From Halomonas sp. (GTDB lineage: Bacteria > Pseudomonadota > Gammaproteobacteria > Pseudomonadales > Halomonadaceae): a stretch of 20,788 nt of DNA. The notes beneath the pieces were generated by a model. The model saw only the letters and a list, made by a program, of their open reading frames with translations, did no database searches and was not told where the DNA came from. Both the position numbers and the translations under genes were made by a program. This document shows positions 1-7,987 of the stretch, piece after piece. The DNA is taken from NCBI GenBank assembly GCA_007129225.1, contig SKVX01000446.1, positions 1 to 20,788 of the forward strand, given 5' to 3'. Positions within the stretch are counted from its first letter, which is position 1. Each line of letters begins with the position of its first letter.

Positions 1-1
1 C

Positions 2-190
2 GGCGGCGACAACGGCGGCGGCGACAACGGCGGCGGCGACAACGGCGGCGGCGACAACGGCGGCGGCGACAACGGCGGCGGCGACAACGGCGGCGGTGAC
101 AACGGCGGCGGTGATAACGGCGGCGGTGATAACGGCGGCGACGACGGCGGCGGCGGTGATAACGGCGGCGACAACGGCGGTGGTGATAAC
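2..190 (+). repeat. 15-bp tandem repeat (minisatellite) encoding GGGDN
   Basis: The unit GGC GGC GGC GAC AAC repeats in register from the window edge (first unit lacks one codon) with full units at 14-28, 29-43, 44-58, 59-73, 74-88, 89-103, 104-118 and 119-133. The early copies are identical. From 95 on, GGT and GAT replace GGC and GAC as synonymous changes. After 134 the unit length begins to vary in whole codons. The array probably continues to the left of the window. Confidence 0.9.
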
Positions 191-430
191 GGCGGTAGCG
201 GTGGCGGCGGCGCTGGCGGCGGTAACGGCGGCTCCGGTGGAGGTAATGGCGGCGCTGGGGGAGGTGGCGGTGGCTCCGGCGGTGGTGCTGACGGTGGCTC
301 TGGTGGCAGTGGCGCGGGTGGTAGCGACGGTGCTGGCGGCGATGGCGCCGACGGTGGATCCGGCAGCGATGGTGGAACCGGCTCCGGCTCAGGTGGCGGA
401 GTGGGAGGAGGGGCCGGGGGGGGCACTTGA
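2..430 (+). CDS. Glycine-rich repeat protein, C-terminal part (5' end outside window)
   Basis: The frame beginning at base 2 is open from the window edge to a TGA at 428-430 and has no start codon in view, so only the C-terminal 142 residues are present. The first third is a near-perfect Gly-Gly-Gly-Asp-Asn repeat. It then grades into Gly/Ser/Ala/Asp-rich sequence and ends Gly-Gly-Thr. I chose this frame because it gives a compositionally coherent Gly-rich, acidic, probably disordered segment. The other open forward frame, ending at 578, gives an Ala/Thr/Val/Ile string that looks like a frame artefact of the repeat. Such tails occur on secreted or surface proteins and on RNA-binding proteins, but the upstream domains that would decide this are missing. 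A G8 run lies just before the stop. Function unknown. Confidence 0.55.
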   Translation, partial: GGDNGGGDNGGGDNGGGDNGGGDNGGGDNGGGDNGGGDNGGGDNGGDDGGGGDNGGDNGGGDNGGSGGGGAGGGNGGSGGGNGGAGGGGGGSGGGADGGSGGSGAGGSDGAGGDGADGGSGSDGGTGSGSGGGVGGGAGGGT

Positions 431-458
431 ACCCAAAGGTGTCATAAGGCATGCAGTT

Positions 459-486
459 CACGGGCCCGGCGCAAGCCGGGCCTGTG
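459..486 (+). terminator. Candidate terminator hairpin after the Gly-rich gene
   Basis: A 12-bp stem (459-470 with 475-486) encloses a GCAA tetraloop. One pair is G:U on the plus-strand RNA and would be C:A on the other strand, which favours a role in plus-strand transcripts. It lies 29 bases after the stop of the Gly-rich gene. There is no T-run after it, so it may be a U-less terminator or a transcript-stabilising hairpin. Confidence 0.45.
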
Positions 487-616
487 GCGTTGGTGCGCCA
501 GGCATGGTGCCCAAGATGCCGCTCCGGGGGGGGCTCGGCATGACTCGGGAGTGGAATCCACTTACGGATCCTGAATGAGCTGCCGTATGCGAAACCTTGA
601 TCCCAGCCTTGCTCGA

Positions 617-2767
617 TCAGCCTGCTTCGGCGCAACTGCTGCCTGGCACTCCCAGCGCCCAGAGGATGAAGGCATCCTGGCGGGCATTGTCGTGCCAGGC
701 CTTGAACCTGCCCGAGGCGCCACCATGACCGGCATCCATGTCGGTGCGAAGCAGCACCGGGCCGCGAGCCGAGCCTAGTTCGGTGACTCGGGCATAGAGC
801 TTGGCGGGCTCCCAGTAGGGTACGCGGGAGTCGTGCCAGCTGCCTTGGAGAAACAGGGCCGGATAGGGCTGGGCCGAGAGGTTGTCGAGGGGGGAGTAGC
901 TGCGGATATGTCGACGCATGTCCGGAATCTCGGGGTTGCCCCACTCCGTGTACTCGGCCGTGGTGAGTGGCAGGTCCGGGTTTTCCATGGTGCGCAGGAC
1001 ATCGACGAAGGGGACGTCCAGAACAGCGGCGCAGAATGCTTCGGGGGCAAGGTTGAGGCTGGCGCCCACCAGCAGGCCGCCCGCACTGGCGCCGTAGGCT
1101 GCAATGCGCTCCCCGTCGCTGAAGCCCTGATCGACCAGGGCGTTGCGTGCCGCCAGGAAGTCGCGGAAGCTGTTTTCCTTGTGCTCCATCTTGCCGGCGA
1201 GATACCAGGGCTCACCGCGGTCGCCGCCGCCGCGGACATGGGCAACGGCGAAGGCCACTCCCCGGCTGAGCAGTTCGAGGCGCGCCACCGAGAACCAGGG
1301 GTCGAGTACCTCGCCGTAGGCCCCATAACCATAGAGCAGGGTGGGAAGCGGATGCCCGGCCAGGTCGGCACGCATCACCACCGAGACGGGAATCCGCTCG
1401 CCATCGTGGGCCGTGGCCCAGATCCGCTGGCTCGAGAGGTCGTTGGGCTGCAAGTCGCCATGGATCGTCTGAGTTTTCACGACTCGCCGTTCGCCGCTAT
1501 CCAGGTCGTGCTCCAACCAGCGAACCGGCATGACGAAGGACTCCTCGCGCAAGCGTAGCCGGCGGCTGGCGAAGTGCGGTACATCCCCCAGCATCAGGCT
1601 GCAAGGGGACTCGGGCAGTGGTAGCCGCTCATCGCGGGTGAGGACATGCTGGGGGTCGAGTTCAATGACGCGTACATGGACCTGCGCTTCACGGTGGTCA
1701 CGCTCGGTCAATACCAGCCCCCAGGCGAACGCATCGACACCTTCCAGCGTGGCATACTCCCGGTGTTCTACCATCGGTTGCCAGTCGGCGCTGGGGTTTG
1801 TCTCGTCCACTCTGTCCAATCTAAAGTGCGGTGCACCTCGGTTATGAAGGACGTAGAAGTGGCCGGGACGATGCTCCACGCCATATTCCACGCCTTTATC
1901 TCGTGGCCGGAAGCAGCAAGGGGCGACGCTGGGATCCCTGGCGGGGACCAGATAGCATTCACTGGTGTCCTTGGAGGCACTGTCCAGTACCAGCCATTCC
2001 CGCGAGCGAGTCTTGCCCAGGCCGACCCAGAATTCCGGGTCCGCTTCTTGCAGCATGCATATCGGTTCATCCGCCCGGGGAGTGTCGTCGGCTTCCAGGA
2101 TGAGAGGCAGCCGCCAGATGCTGTCCGGGCGCTGGGTCGCATCGAAACGGGTGAATAGTAGCGTGCGATTATCCTCGGCCCAGCTCAGCTCCGAGCCGAT
2201 GTCGTCGAGTAGGGCAACCGGCTCGCCGCAAGGCAGGTGCTTGATATAGAGTGTGTAGCGCTCATCTCCGCTGATATCCTCGGTCCAGGCAAGCCACTGC
2301 TCGTCCGGCGACAGTGCCATGTCGCCGAGCTCGAGGAACCGCTGCTGTTCCGCCCGGGCATGCAGGTCGAGGAAGGGGATGGCCTCCTGCTCGCGGCCGT
2401 TGGGATGGCGCCACCAGACCGGATAATCGGCATCGGCGGCCGTCTCGCTCCAGTAGGTGTAGTGGTCCAGCGCCGTTCGCAGGCCGTGGACGGCGAGTTC
2501 CCGGCGTGCCAGGTGGCCGTGATAGAGACGCTCCACCAGGCCGTCGAGTGGCATCATCCAGGCACGGCACTCCCGGTTGGCCGCCTCGAGGAACTCGCCG
2601 ACGTTCGGATCGTCACGATTCTCCAGCCAGTGCCATTCTGGATCTTCTGCACGGCGAAACCGGCTGACGGGGGAAGAGAGCCCGTCGGCTGACGGGGCAT
2701 CGCGGGTGTGAGGGGGTGGCTGTGCTTTCATTGGGTCGCGTGTACCATACTCAATAACGAATTCCAT
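617..2767 (-). CDS. ptrB: Oligopeptidase B (prolyl oligopeptidase family, S9A)
   Basis: This is a serine peptidase expected to cut oligopeptides after Lys or Arg in the cytoplasm; no signal peptide is seen. The N-terminal two thirds fit the seven-bladed beta-propeller that gates the active site, and the C-terminal third is an alpha/beta hydrolase. The nucleophile is in GASAGG (Ser561), the Asp in WHDSRVPYWEP (Asp646) and the His in DAGHGG (His681). Their spacing matches E. coli PtrB (Ser532, Asp617, His652, from memory). At 716 residues it is slightly longer than the usual ~690. The start is uncertain: Met1 at 2767 has a GAGAGG far upstream (13 bases) and Met13 at 2731 has none, but Met13 gives a more typical N-terminus. 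It is divergent from the operon starting at 2817. I saw no clear terminator at its 3' end. Confidence 0.93.
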   Translation of the reverse strand: MEFVIEYGTRDPMKAQPPPHTRDAPSADGLSSPVSRFRRAEDPEWHWLENRDDPNVGEFLEAANRECRAWMMPLDGLVERLYHGHLARRELAVHGLRTALDHYTYWSETAADADYPVWWRHPNGREQEAIPFLDLHARAEQQRFLELGDMALSPDEQWLAWTEDISGDERYTLYIKHLPCGEPVALLDDIGSELSWAEDNRTLLFTRFDATQRPDSIWRLPLILEADDTPRADEPICMLQEADPEFWVGLGKTRSREWLVLDSASKDTSECYLVPARDPSVAPCCFRPRDKGVEYGVEHRPGHFYVLHNRGAPHFRLDRVDETNPSADWQPMVEHREYATLEGVDAFAWGLVLTERDHREAQVHVRVIELDPQHVLTRDERLPLPESPCSLMLGDVPHFASRRLRLREESFVMPVRWLEHDLDSGERRVVKTQTIHGDLQPNDLSSQRIWATAHDGERIPVSVVMRADLAGHPLPTLLYGYGAYGEVLDPWFSVARLELLSRGVAFAVAHVRGGGDRGEPWYLAGKMEHKENSFRDFLAARNALVDQGFSDGERIAAYGASAGGLLVGASLNLAPEAFCAAVLDVPFVDVLRTMENPDLPLTTAEYTEWGNPEIPDMRRHIRSYSPLDNLSAQPYPALFLQGSWHDSRVPYWEPAKLYARVTELGSARGPVLLRTDMDAGHGGASGRFKAWHDNARQDAFILWALGVPGSSCAEAG

Positions 2768-2816
2768 CCTGTGCGGTCCGCCTCTCGGCGGGTCGAAGCG
2801 CTGAAAAGAGGTATCG

Positions 2817-3266
2817 ATGCTGACGACCGATTCGATGTCCCTACTATGGCTGACCTATCTGGGTTTGTCGCTGGTGATACTCGTCACCGGCTATCTGGGG
2901 CTGGCCTTCCTGCCGCGCGTGTTGCGGCTGCCTCTCACCTGGGCGGTGGCGGGCATATTGTGGGTGCCTACGCGCTTTCGCTTGCCGCTGGTGGAGGAGG
3001 GCGAGTTCTATACCGGGATGGCACCGGCCTTGGTAGTGGCTGCCGTCGCCTTTCTCGAGCGCAATGGCTCAGTCTTGATGTCCTCCGCGCTGCTGGTGGC
3101 GGCCGGCACCGGGCTGGGAGTTGCTCTTGGTCTGGTGCAATGGTGGATGCTGCGCCCGGGCGATGACTATACGCACATCGATGATGACAATAACAATGGG
3201 CGTGATGGCCGCGACGGCGGAAAATCCCGCGAGCCGCGCGAACGCCGTGAGCCGATGATCGGCTAG
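2817..3266 (+). CDS. Small inner-membrane protein of unknown function
   Basis: The protein has 149 residues with about four hydrophobic stretches, near residues 9-32, 38-50, 66-82 and 86-110. A strongly hydrophilic tail follows, rich in Asp, Asn, Gly, Arg and Glu (roughly 115-149). The start is supported by AGAGG five bases before the ATG. No family is recognised. It is the first gene of an operon: the VWA gene begins 10 bases after its stop. The charged tail may lie in the cytoplasm, but topology is not certain. By context it is probably a membrane partner of the VWA protein. It starts 49 bases from the longest version of the divergent peptidase gene, so the promoter must sit in or near that gap. 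Confidence 0.85.
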   Translation: MLTTDSMSLLWLTYLGLSLVILVTGYLGLAFLPRVLRLPLTWAVAGILWVPTRFRLPLVEEGEFYTGMAPALVVAAVAFLERNGSVLMSSALLVAAGTGLGVALGLVQWWMLRPGDDYTHIDDDNNNGRDGRDGGKSREPRERREPMIG

Positions 3267-3276
3267 GGAGCTCCCG

Positions 3277-5160
3277 ATGGGGAGGGTGTGGCAAAAGAGA
3301 TGGCCTTGGCTGGCGGTATTGCTGCTGGGTACAGCACTGCTGGCGGGTAGCCTTCATGCGGCGCCATTCGAAGAGCGGCCGGACGTCAGGGTGATCATCG
3401 ACGTCTCGGGAAGCATGCGCCATAACGACCCCGAACAGTTGGCGGCGGAGGCGTTGGAGCTACTGGTGGCCTTGTTGCCCAGCGGGGCGAGGGCCGGTGT
3501 CTGGACCTTCGGCGAGCATGTTGAGAACGCGCTGGCACCGGGGCCGGTCACTGGCGAGTGGCGCGAAGCGGCGCTGTCGCTGTCGCCCAGGCTGGTGGAG
3601 TATGAGCAATTCACCGACATCGAGTCCGCCATTCGTGAGGCGGCGGCTCCCGAGGCTCATGGCCATCGCCATCTGGTGTTGCTGACGGATGGGGTGATCG
3701 ACCTCCCTCCCAGGTTCGGCGCCAAGCCGGCCATCGACGATGCCTCCCGGCGTACGTTGCTGGAGTCCGTCGGCCCTCGGCTGGCTGTGGAAGATGTCGC
3801 GATTCATGCTGTCGCTTTCTCCGGTGAGGCCGATCTGGACCTGGTTGAACGGTTGTCCCAGCAGACCGGCGGCTTGTCGGTACCGGTGGAGAGCCCAGAT
3901 GCCCTGCTGGGCGCCTTCCTCAATATCTTCGATCGTATCTTCCCCAGCGATCGCATCCCTTTCACCGACGACCAGTTTCTCGTCGAGTCAGGCCTGGATG
4001 GATTCACGGCCCTGCTGTTTCGTGAAGCGCCGACCGAGGCGCACGAGAGCGAGAGGACGCCTCCGGTTCTGATCGCACCGGATGGCAGCCGGTTCACGGT
4101 GGGCTCCCCACCTGCTGGTGCCACCTGGCGAAGCGAGTCCCGCTATGACCTGGTGCAGGTCCCCGACCCCATGCCGGGACGTTGGCGACTAGAAGGGGAG
4201 GTGGATCAGAGTAGTCGGATCAGCATCGATGCACCGCTCAGCCTGCAGACCAGTCCAGTCCCCGGTACGCTCTACCTGGGCTTCGACGTGCCTGTCGAGG
4301 CCTGGCTGACTCAAGACGGGGAGAGGGTGGAGCAGGACGCGCTGCCGGCTTATCTGGAGATGACCGCGATCCTGCAGGACGATGCCGGCTCGACCCAGTC
4401 GGCGGTGGTGCTCGAGCAGGTGGCCGAGCGATTTGTCGGCACCTTGCCGGCCCCTGCGCTGACGGGCACGGCCCGGTTGGTGATTCGCGCCGAGGGACAG
4501 GGTTTCAGGCGTCAGCGGATGCAGGCGGTCAATGTCTTGCCGGCTATCGCCGCGCAGCACGAGGTGGAGAGTGAGCGAGTCATGCTGACGGCCGAGCATC
4601 CGTTGCTGGATCACGACAACACGCGGCTGCATGGGCAACTGCAGGGGGGGCGACTGGACGCCGTGCCGCAGGCGTCACGGCGCTGGCTGATCGGGCTGCC
4701 GGAGCTGGATCCCGGTCTCAGCCAGCCTCTGCTGTTACGTGCCGAGGTGACTCTCGACGGTGAAACACGTGAGCTGCAACTGCCCAGGCTGTTGCTCTTT
4801 CCACAGGGCGAGACGGCGATCGATCAGGCTGCAGGCCCTGCAGTACTGGGCATCGAGCGCTTCCATGAGGAGTTGGACCCGGTTCGCGAACCGCGCCCCC
4901 CCGCCTCGCAGTCTGGCGGCATGGATCGATTCCTCACCCTGGTGGAACGGTTCCCGCGCCTGGCCAAGGGCCAATGGGACGACTGGCGGCCCATGCTCGA
5001 AAGACAGCTCCAGGCCGGCCGGCACGACCCGCGCATCTGGGGAGTGCTCTTGCTGCTCGCCGCGGCGCTGCTGTTGCTGGGCCTGGCCTGGCGGCGCCGG
5101 CAGCGGCGTGGCCACCGGAGTCGTATCACGACGGCGCGACGGGAGGACCCGCATGTGTGA
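3277..5160 (+). CDS. Membrane-anchored VWA-domain protein, probably periplasmic
   Basis: A basic N-terminus and hydrophobic core (about 9-28) ending in Ala-Ala form a likely signal peptide. A von Willebrand factor A domain follows directly. Its metal-ion-dependent adhesion site looks complete: DVSGSM gives Asp42, Ser44 and Ser46, with Thr113 in FTDIE and Asp138 in LLTDG. The middle part (about 240-500) looks beta-rich and is unrecognised. Near the C-terminus is a single Leu/Ala-rich membrane helix (about 587-605) followed by an Arg-rich tail, so the VWA domain should face the periplasm with the tail inside. AGGGAG lies six bases before the ATG. The gene overlaps the following amidotransferase by 8 bases. 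VWA domains usually bind protein ligands through a metal, so a role in protein assembly or scaffolding is an inference only. Confidence 0.88.
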   Translation: MGRVWQKRWPWLAVLLLGTALLAGSLHAAPFEERPDVRVIIDVSGSMRHNDPEQLAAEALELLVALLPSGARAGVWTFGEHVENALAPGPVTGEWREAALSLSPRLVEYEQFTDIESAIREAAAPEAHGHRHLVLLTDGVIDLPPRFGAKPAIDDASRRTLLESVGPRLAVEDVAIHAVAFSGEADLDLVERLSQQTGGLSVPVESPDALLGAFLNIFDRIFPSDRIPFTDDQFLVESGLDGFTALLFREAPTEAHESERTPPVLIAPDGSRFTVGSPPAGATWRSESRYDLVQVPDPMPGRWRLEGEVDQSSRISIDAPLSLQTSPVPGTLYLGFDVPVEAWLTQDGERVEQDALPAYLEMTAILQDDAGSTQSAVVLEQVAERFVGTLPAPALTGTARLVIRAEGQGFRRQRMQAVNVLPAIAAQHEVESERVMLTAEHPLLDHDNTRLHGQLQGGRLDAVPQASRRWLIGLPELDPGLSQPLLLRAEVTLDGETRELQLPRLLLFPQGETAIDQAAGPAVLGIERFHEELDPVREPRPPASQSGGMDRFLTLVERFPRLAKGQWDDWRPMLERQLQAGRHDPRIWGVLLLLAAALLLLGLAWRRRQRRGHRSRITTARREDPHV

Positions 5161-5953
5161 GTTGTTGGGTATGAGCGCCAACGTGCCTACGGATATCTGC
5201 TTTAGCTTCACCGGTTTTTTACACCGTGGTGGCGGTACAGGGCCGCATCGGGATGGATGGGGAATCGCCTTTTACGAAGCGGGAGGTTACCGCGACTTTC
5301 GTGATCCGCACCCCTCGGTTCGTTCGCCGATCGCTCGGCTGATCACCGACTATCCGATCAAGTCGCATATCGTCATCAGCCATATCCGTCAGGCCAACGT
5401 TGGGGTGGTGCGCCTGGCCAACACCCACCCTTTCACCCGGGAAATGTGGGGACGTACCTGGTGCTATGCCCATAATGGGCAGCTTGAGGGATGGCAGGCT
5501 TTGCCATTGAGTTTCTATCGCCCGGTGGGTGATACCGACAGCGAACATGCCTTCTGTTGGCTGCTGGCCGAGCTGCGTCACCGGCATCCCGATCCCCCGG
5601 AGCAAGGCGAAGCGTCGGAACTCTGGCGATTGCTGCATTCGCTTTGTGAGCGGTTGCGCAGCCTGGGGGTGTTCAACCTGCTGTTGGCGGACGGGGAATA
5701 TCTTTACACCTATTGCTCCACCAAGCTGGCTCATATCACCCGGCGAGCTCCCTTTGGCAAGGCCGAGCTTTCCGATGCCGAACTGACGGTGAACTTTGCC
5801 GAGCACACCACCTCCGAGGACGTGGTATCGGTGGTGGCCACGGAGCCGCTGACCTGCAACGAGGCCTGGGAGCGAATGGTGCCTGGGGAGCTGTTGGTCT
5901 GGCGCCACGGGATCATCGAGGCACGCCTCGGGCCGGATGGCGAGGTCGGCTGA
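5153..5953 (+). CDS. yafJ: YafJ-type class II glutamine amidotransferase
   Basis: The protein has 266 residues and matches the YafJ family over its full length (E. coli YafJ is about 255). Class II (Ntn-type) amidotransferases use Cys2, exposed after Met removal, to release ammonia from glutamine. That fixes the start at the ATG at 5153, which gives Met-Cys-Glu-Leu-Leu; the frame is open further upstream, but an earlier start would bury the nucleophile. GGGAGG lies six bases before this ATG. Family motifs seen include RGGGTGPH, HIRQAN, NTHPFTRE, AHNGQL, DTSEHAF-like DTDSEHAF and ITRRAPFG. No synthase domain is attached, so the ammonia acceptor is unknown, as for the whole family. The start overlaps the VWA stop (ATGTGTGA), which suggests translational coupling and a linked role. 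Confidence 0.93.
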   Translation: MCELLGMSANVPTDICFSFTGFLHRGGGTGPHRDGWGIAFYEAGGYRDFRDPHPSVRSPIARLITDYPIKSHIVISHIRQANVGVVRLANTHPFTREMWGRTWCYAHNGQLEGWQALPLSFYRPVGDTDSEHAFCWLLAELRHRHPDPPEQGEASELWRLLHSLCERLRSLGVFNLLLADGEYLYTYCSTKLAHITRRAPFGKAELSDAELTVNFAEHTTSEDVVSVVATEPLTCNEAWERMVPGELLVWRHGIIEARLGPDGEVG

Positions 5954-6053
5954 CATCAGGGCCGATCGCTGCGCGGAAGCTCAGCTTGCCTTTTTGGCCA
6001 TTATTGCCCAGCTTTGTGAACAGCAGCTTGCCAAAGGGACGGATGGCTCGGAC

Positions 6054-6070
6054 TTGAACGTCTGTTTCAA
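6054..6070. promoter_or_regulatory. Candidate fatty-acid-type operator upstream of fadD
   Basis: TTGAA and TTCAA form an inverted repeat around seven bases, ending eight bases before the proposed -35 box of fadD. Within it, GAAC-N4-GTTTC partly resembles the PsrA operator type of Pseudomonas (GAAAC-N4-GTTTC, from memory): the right half matches fully and the left half only in part. Short dyads are common by chance, so this is a weak call. Confidence 0.22.
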
Positions 6071-6078
6071 TCGACCGT

Positions 6079-6106
6079 TTTACAGTGGCGTGGCGCCTGG
6101 TATATC
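6079..6106 (+). promoter_or_regulatory. Candidate sigma-70 promoter of fadD
   Basis: TTTACA (6079-6084) is one mismatch from the -35 consensus. It is followed after 16 bases by TATATC (6101-6106), or after 18 bases by TATCGT, as a -10 box. It lies about 80 bases before the fadD start, in the 232-base gap after the amidotransferase gene. The rest of that gap shows a direct repeat CAGCTTGCC (5982-5990, 6024-6032) but no convincing terminator. Confidence 0.35.
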
Positions 6107-6185
6107 GTAGGTGCTTGCGACAATAAAAACTGTCGATGCTCGATGGTGAGCGACCGACGTCGACGATGCTGCGGAGATATTGCTG

Positions 6186-7871
6186 ATGAGTGAGCACGCC
6201 AACACCCATGTATTGACTGGCCCCGAGTTGAAGGGGATGGAAAATTACAAGTCGCTCATGGATGTCTTTCATGAGGCAGTGAAGCGGTTTGGCGACAACC
6301 CTGCCTTCACCTGCATGGGCCAGACCCTCACTTTTACCGAACTGGACAAGCTTTCCGGCGATTTTGCAGCCTGGTTGCAGCATGAGACCGGACTACAGCC
6401 GGGAGACCGCATTGCCATTCAACTGCCCAATGTGCTGCAGTTCCCGGTGGCGGTCTTCGGCGCCATGCGTGCCGGCCTGGTGGTGGTCAATACCAATCCG
6501 CTCTACACCGAGCGCGAGATGGTCCACCAGTTCAAGGACTCCGGCGCCCGGGCGATACTCATCCTCGCCAACATGGCGGACAAGCTCGAGAAGGTCCTCG
6601 ATCGTACCGACATCGAGCACGTGCTGGTCACCGAACTTGGCGACCTGCACGGATTCCCCAAGCGCTACCTGATCAATGCCGTGGTCAAGTATGTCAAGAA
6701 GATGGTGCCCGCTTACTCGCTGCCCATGGCCGTGCCGTTTCGCAAGGCGCTGAAAGACGGTGCTTCACGTAACCATCGTGAGGTCGAGCGTAAACTGGAC
6801 GATATTGCGGCGCTGCAGTACACCGGCGGTACCACGGGCATGCCCAAGGGTACCATGCTGACCCACTGCAACCTGGTGGCCAACATGCTCCAGGCAGATG
6901 CGGCCATCGGCCCGGGCCTGGATGAGGGCAAGGAGGTCGTGATCGCGCCGCTGCCGGTCTACCATATCTACACCTTTACCGTGAACTGCCTGTTCCTGAT
7001 GAAGACCGGCAACCACTCGATCCTGATCACCAACCCCCGCGACCTGGACAACTTCGTCAAGGAGCTGCAGAAGATCCAGTTCACGGCGTTCATTGGGCTT
7101 AACACCCTGTTCAATGCCCTTTGCAACCGCGACGACTTCCGCAAGCTGGACTTCTCACGCCTGCACCTGACCATTTCCGGCGGAATGGCGTTGACCAAGG
7201 CGACGGCAGAACGCTGGAAGGAGGTGACGGGGTGCTCCATCGCCGAGGGCTATGGCCTCACCGAGACCGCACCGGTGGTCAGCTTCAACCCGATTGACGC
7301 CATCCAGCTAGGCACCATCGGCAAGCCGGTGGCCGGCACCTCCGTGAAGGTGGTGGATGGCGACGGCAATGACCTGCCGCTGGGCGAGCCCGGGGAGCTG
7401 TGCGTCAAGGGACCCCAGGTCATGAAGGGGTATTGGAACCTCGACGAGGAAACCGCCAAGGTGTTGAGCGATGATGGCTGGTTCGCGACCGGTGACATCG
7501 CTGTGCTGCAGGAAGATGGCTACATCAAGATCGTGGATCGCAAGAAGGACATGATCCTGGTGTCGGGCTTCAACGTCTATCCCAACGAGATCGAGGATGT
7601 GGTCGCGGGGCACCCCGATATCGTCGAGTCGGCCGCCGTCGGCGTGCCCGACGAGGGCAGCGGCGAGGCAGTCAAGCTGTTCGTGGTCGCCAAGGACGAG
7701 AGCCTCGATGAGAAGGCACTGCGCGAATGGTGCAAGAAGGAACTGGCCGCCTACAAGGTGCCAAAGTTCGTGGAATTCCGCGATGAGCTGCCGAAAACCA
7801 ACGTCGGCAAGGTGTTGCGTCGTCAGCTGCGCGATGAAGAGCAGGAGAGGCAAGGAGAGCAGAAGGCCTGA
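6186..7871 (+). CDS. fadD: Long-chain fatty acid-CoA ligase
   Basis: This enzyme activates fatty acids to acyl-CoA with ATP, through an acyl-adenylate, at the inner face of the membrane, feeding beta-oxidation. It has 561 residues, the same length as E. coli FadD as I recall. The ATP/AMP loop YTGGTTGMPKG is at 212-222, the adenylate motif GYGLTET at 355-361, and the fatty-acyl signature starts at DGWFATGD (430) and runs on through VDRKKDMI. The C-terminal catalytic Lys motif is PKTNVGKVLRRQLR. I chose the ATG at 6186, with GGAG nine bases upstream; a TTG six bases earlier is in frame but too close to that site. A candidate promoter and operator lie upstream, and a strong terminator follows, so it appears to be transcribed alone. 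Confidence 0.96.
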   Translation: MSEHANTHVLTGPELKGMENYKSLMDVFHEAVKRFGDNPAFTCMGQTLTFTELDKLSGDFAAWLQHETGLQPGDRIAIQLPNVLQFPVAVFGAMRAGLVVVNTNPLYTEREMVHQFKDSGARAILILANMADKLEKVLDRTDIEHVLVTELGDLHGFPKRYLINAVVKYVKKMVPAYSLPMAVPFRKALKDGASRNHREVERKLDDIAALQYTGGTTGMPKGTMLTHCNLVANMLQADAAIGPGLDEGKEVVIAPLPVYHIYTFTVNCLFLMKTGNHSILITNPRDLDNFVKELQKIQFTAFIGLNTLFNALCNRDDFRKLDFSRLHLTISGGMALTKATAERWKEVTGCSIAEGYGLTETAPVVSFNPIDAIQLGTIGKPVAGTSVKVVDGDGNDLPLGEPGELCVKGPQVMKGYWNLDEETAKVLSDDGWFATGDIAVLQEDGYIKIVDRKKDMILVSGFNVYPNEIEDVVAGHPDIVESAAVGVPDEGSGEAVKLFVVAKDESLDEKALREWCKKELAAYKVPKFVEFRDELPKTNVGKVLRRQLRDEEQERQGEQKA

Positions 7872-7928
7872 CATACACGGGCGCTGCCAGGTGCCATTAG
7901 GCGCGACCCGCCGCTGAGCGTTACAATG

Positions 7929-7968
7929 ACCTGCCCGTTCCGGCCTGCCCGGAGCGGGCAGGTTTTTT
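7929..7968 (+). terminator. Rho-independent terminator of fadD
   Basis: A 14-bp GC-rich stem (7930-7943 with 7949-7962, one U:G pair) closes a five-base CCTGC loop and is followed by six T residues (7963-7968). An A:U pair extends the base of the stem. It is 59 bases after the fadD stop and only 20 bases before the hrpA start codon, so it also sits where the hrpA leader should be. Confidence 0.88.
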
Positions 7969-7987
7969 CCATTTGCGCGAGGATCTC

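Noticed and set aside
1..190. Repeat array considered as a CRISPR or replication iteron array
   Set aside because: The units are contiguous 15-mers in codon register with no spacers, and the changes are synonymous, so coding explains them.
96..578. Open frame giving an Ala/Thr/Val/Ile-rich 160-residue protein over the repeat array
   Set aside because: It is the Gly-rich repeat read one base off. Its composition is an artefact of the repeat and no ribosome site precedes it. It is kept only as the frame reached if the G8 run slips.
833..1558. 241-residue plus-strand open frame opposite the oligopeptidase
   Set aside because: It is antisense to a clear peptidase with all catalytic residues, has no ribosome site, and is typical of high-GC shadow frames.
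4760..5152. 131-residue N-terminal extension of the amidotransferase frame
   Set aside because: It lies inside the VWA gene in another frame and would hide the catalytic Cys2.
5976..5998. AAGC-TCA-GCTT followed by CCTTTTT as a terminator of the amidotransferase operon
   Set aside because: The stem is only four pairs and is separated from the T-run, which is too weak to call.
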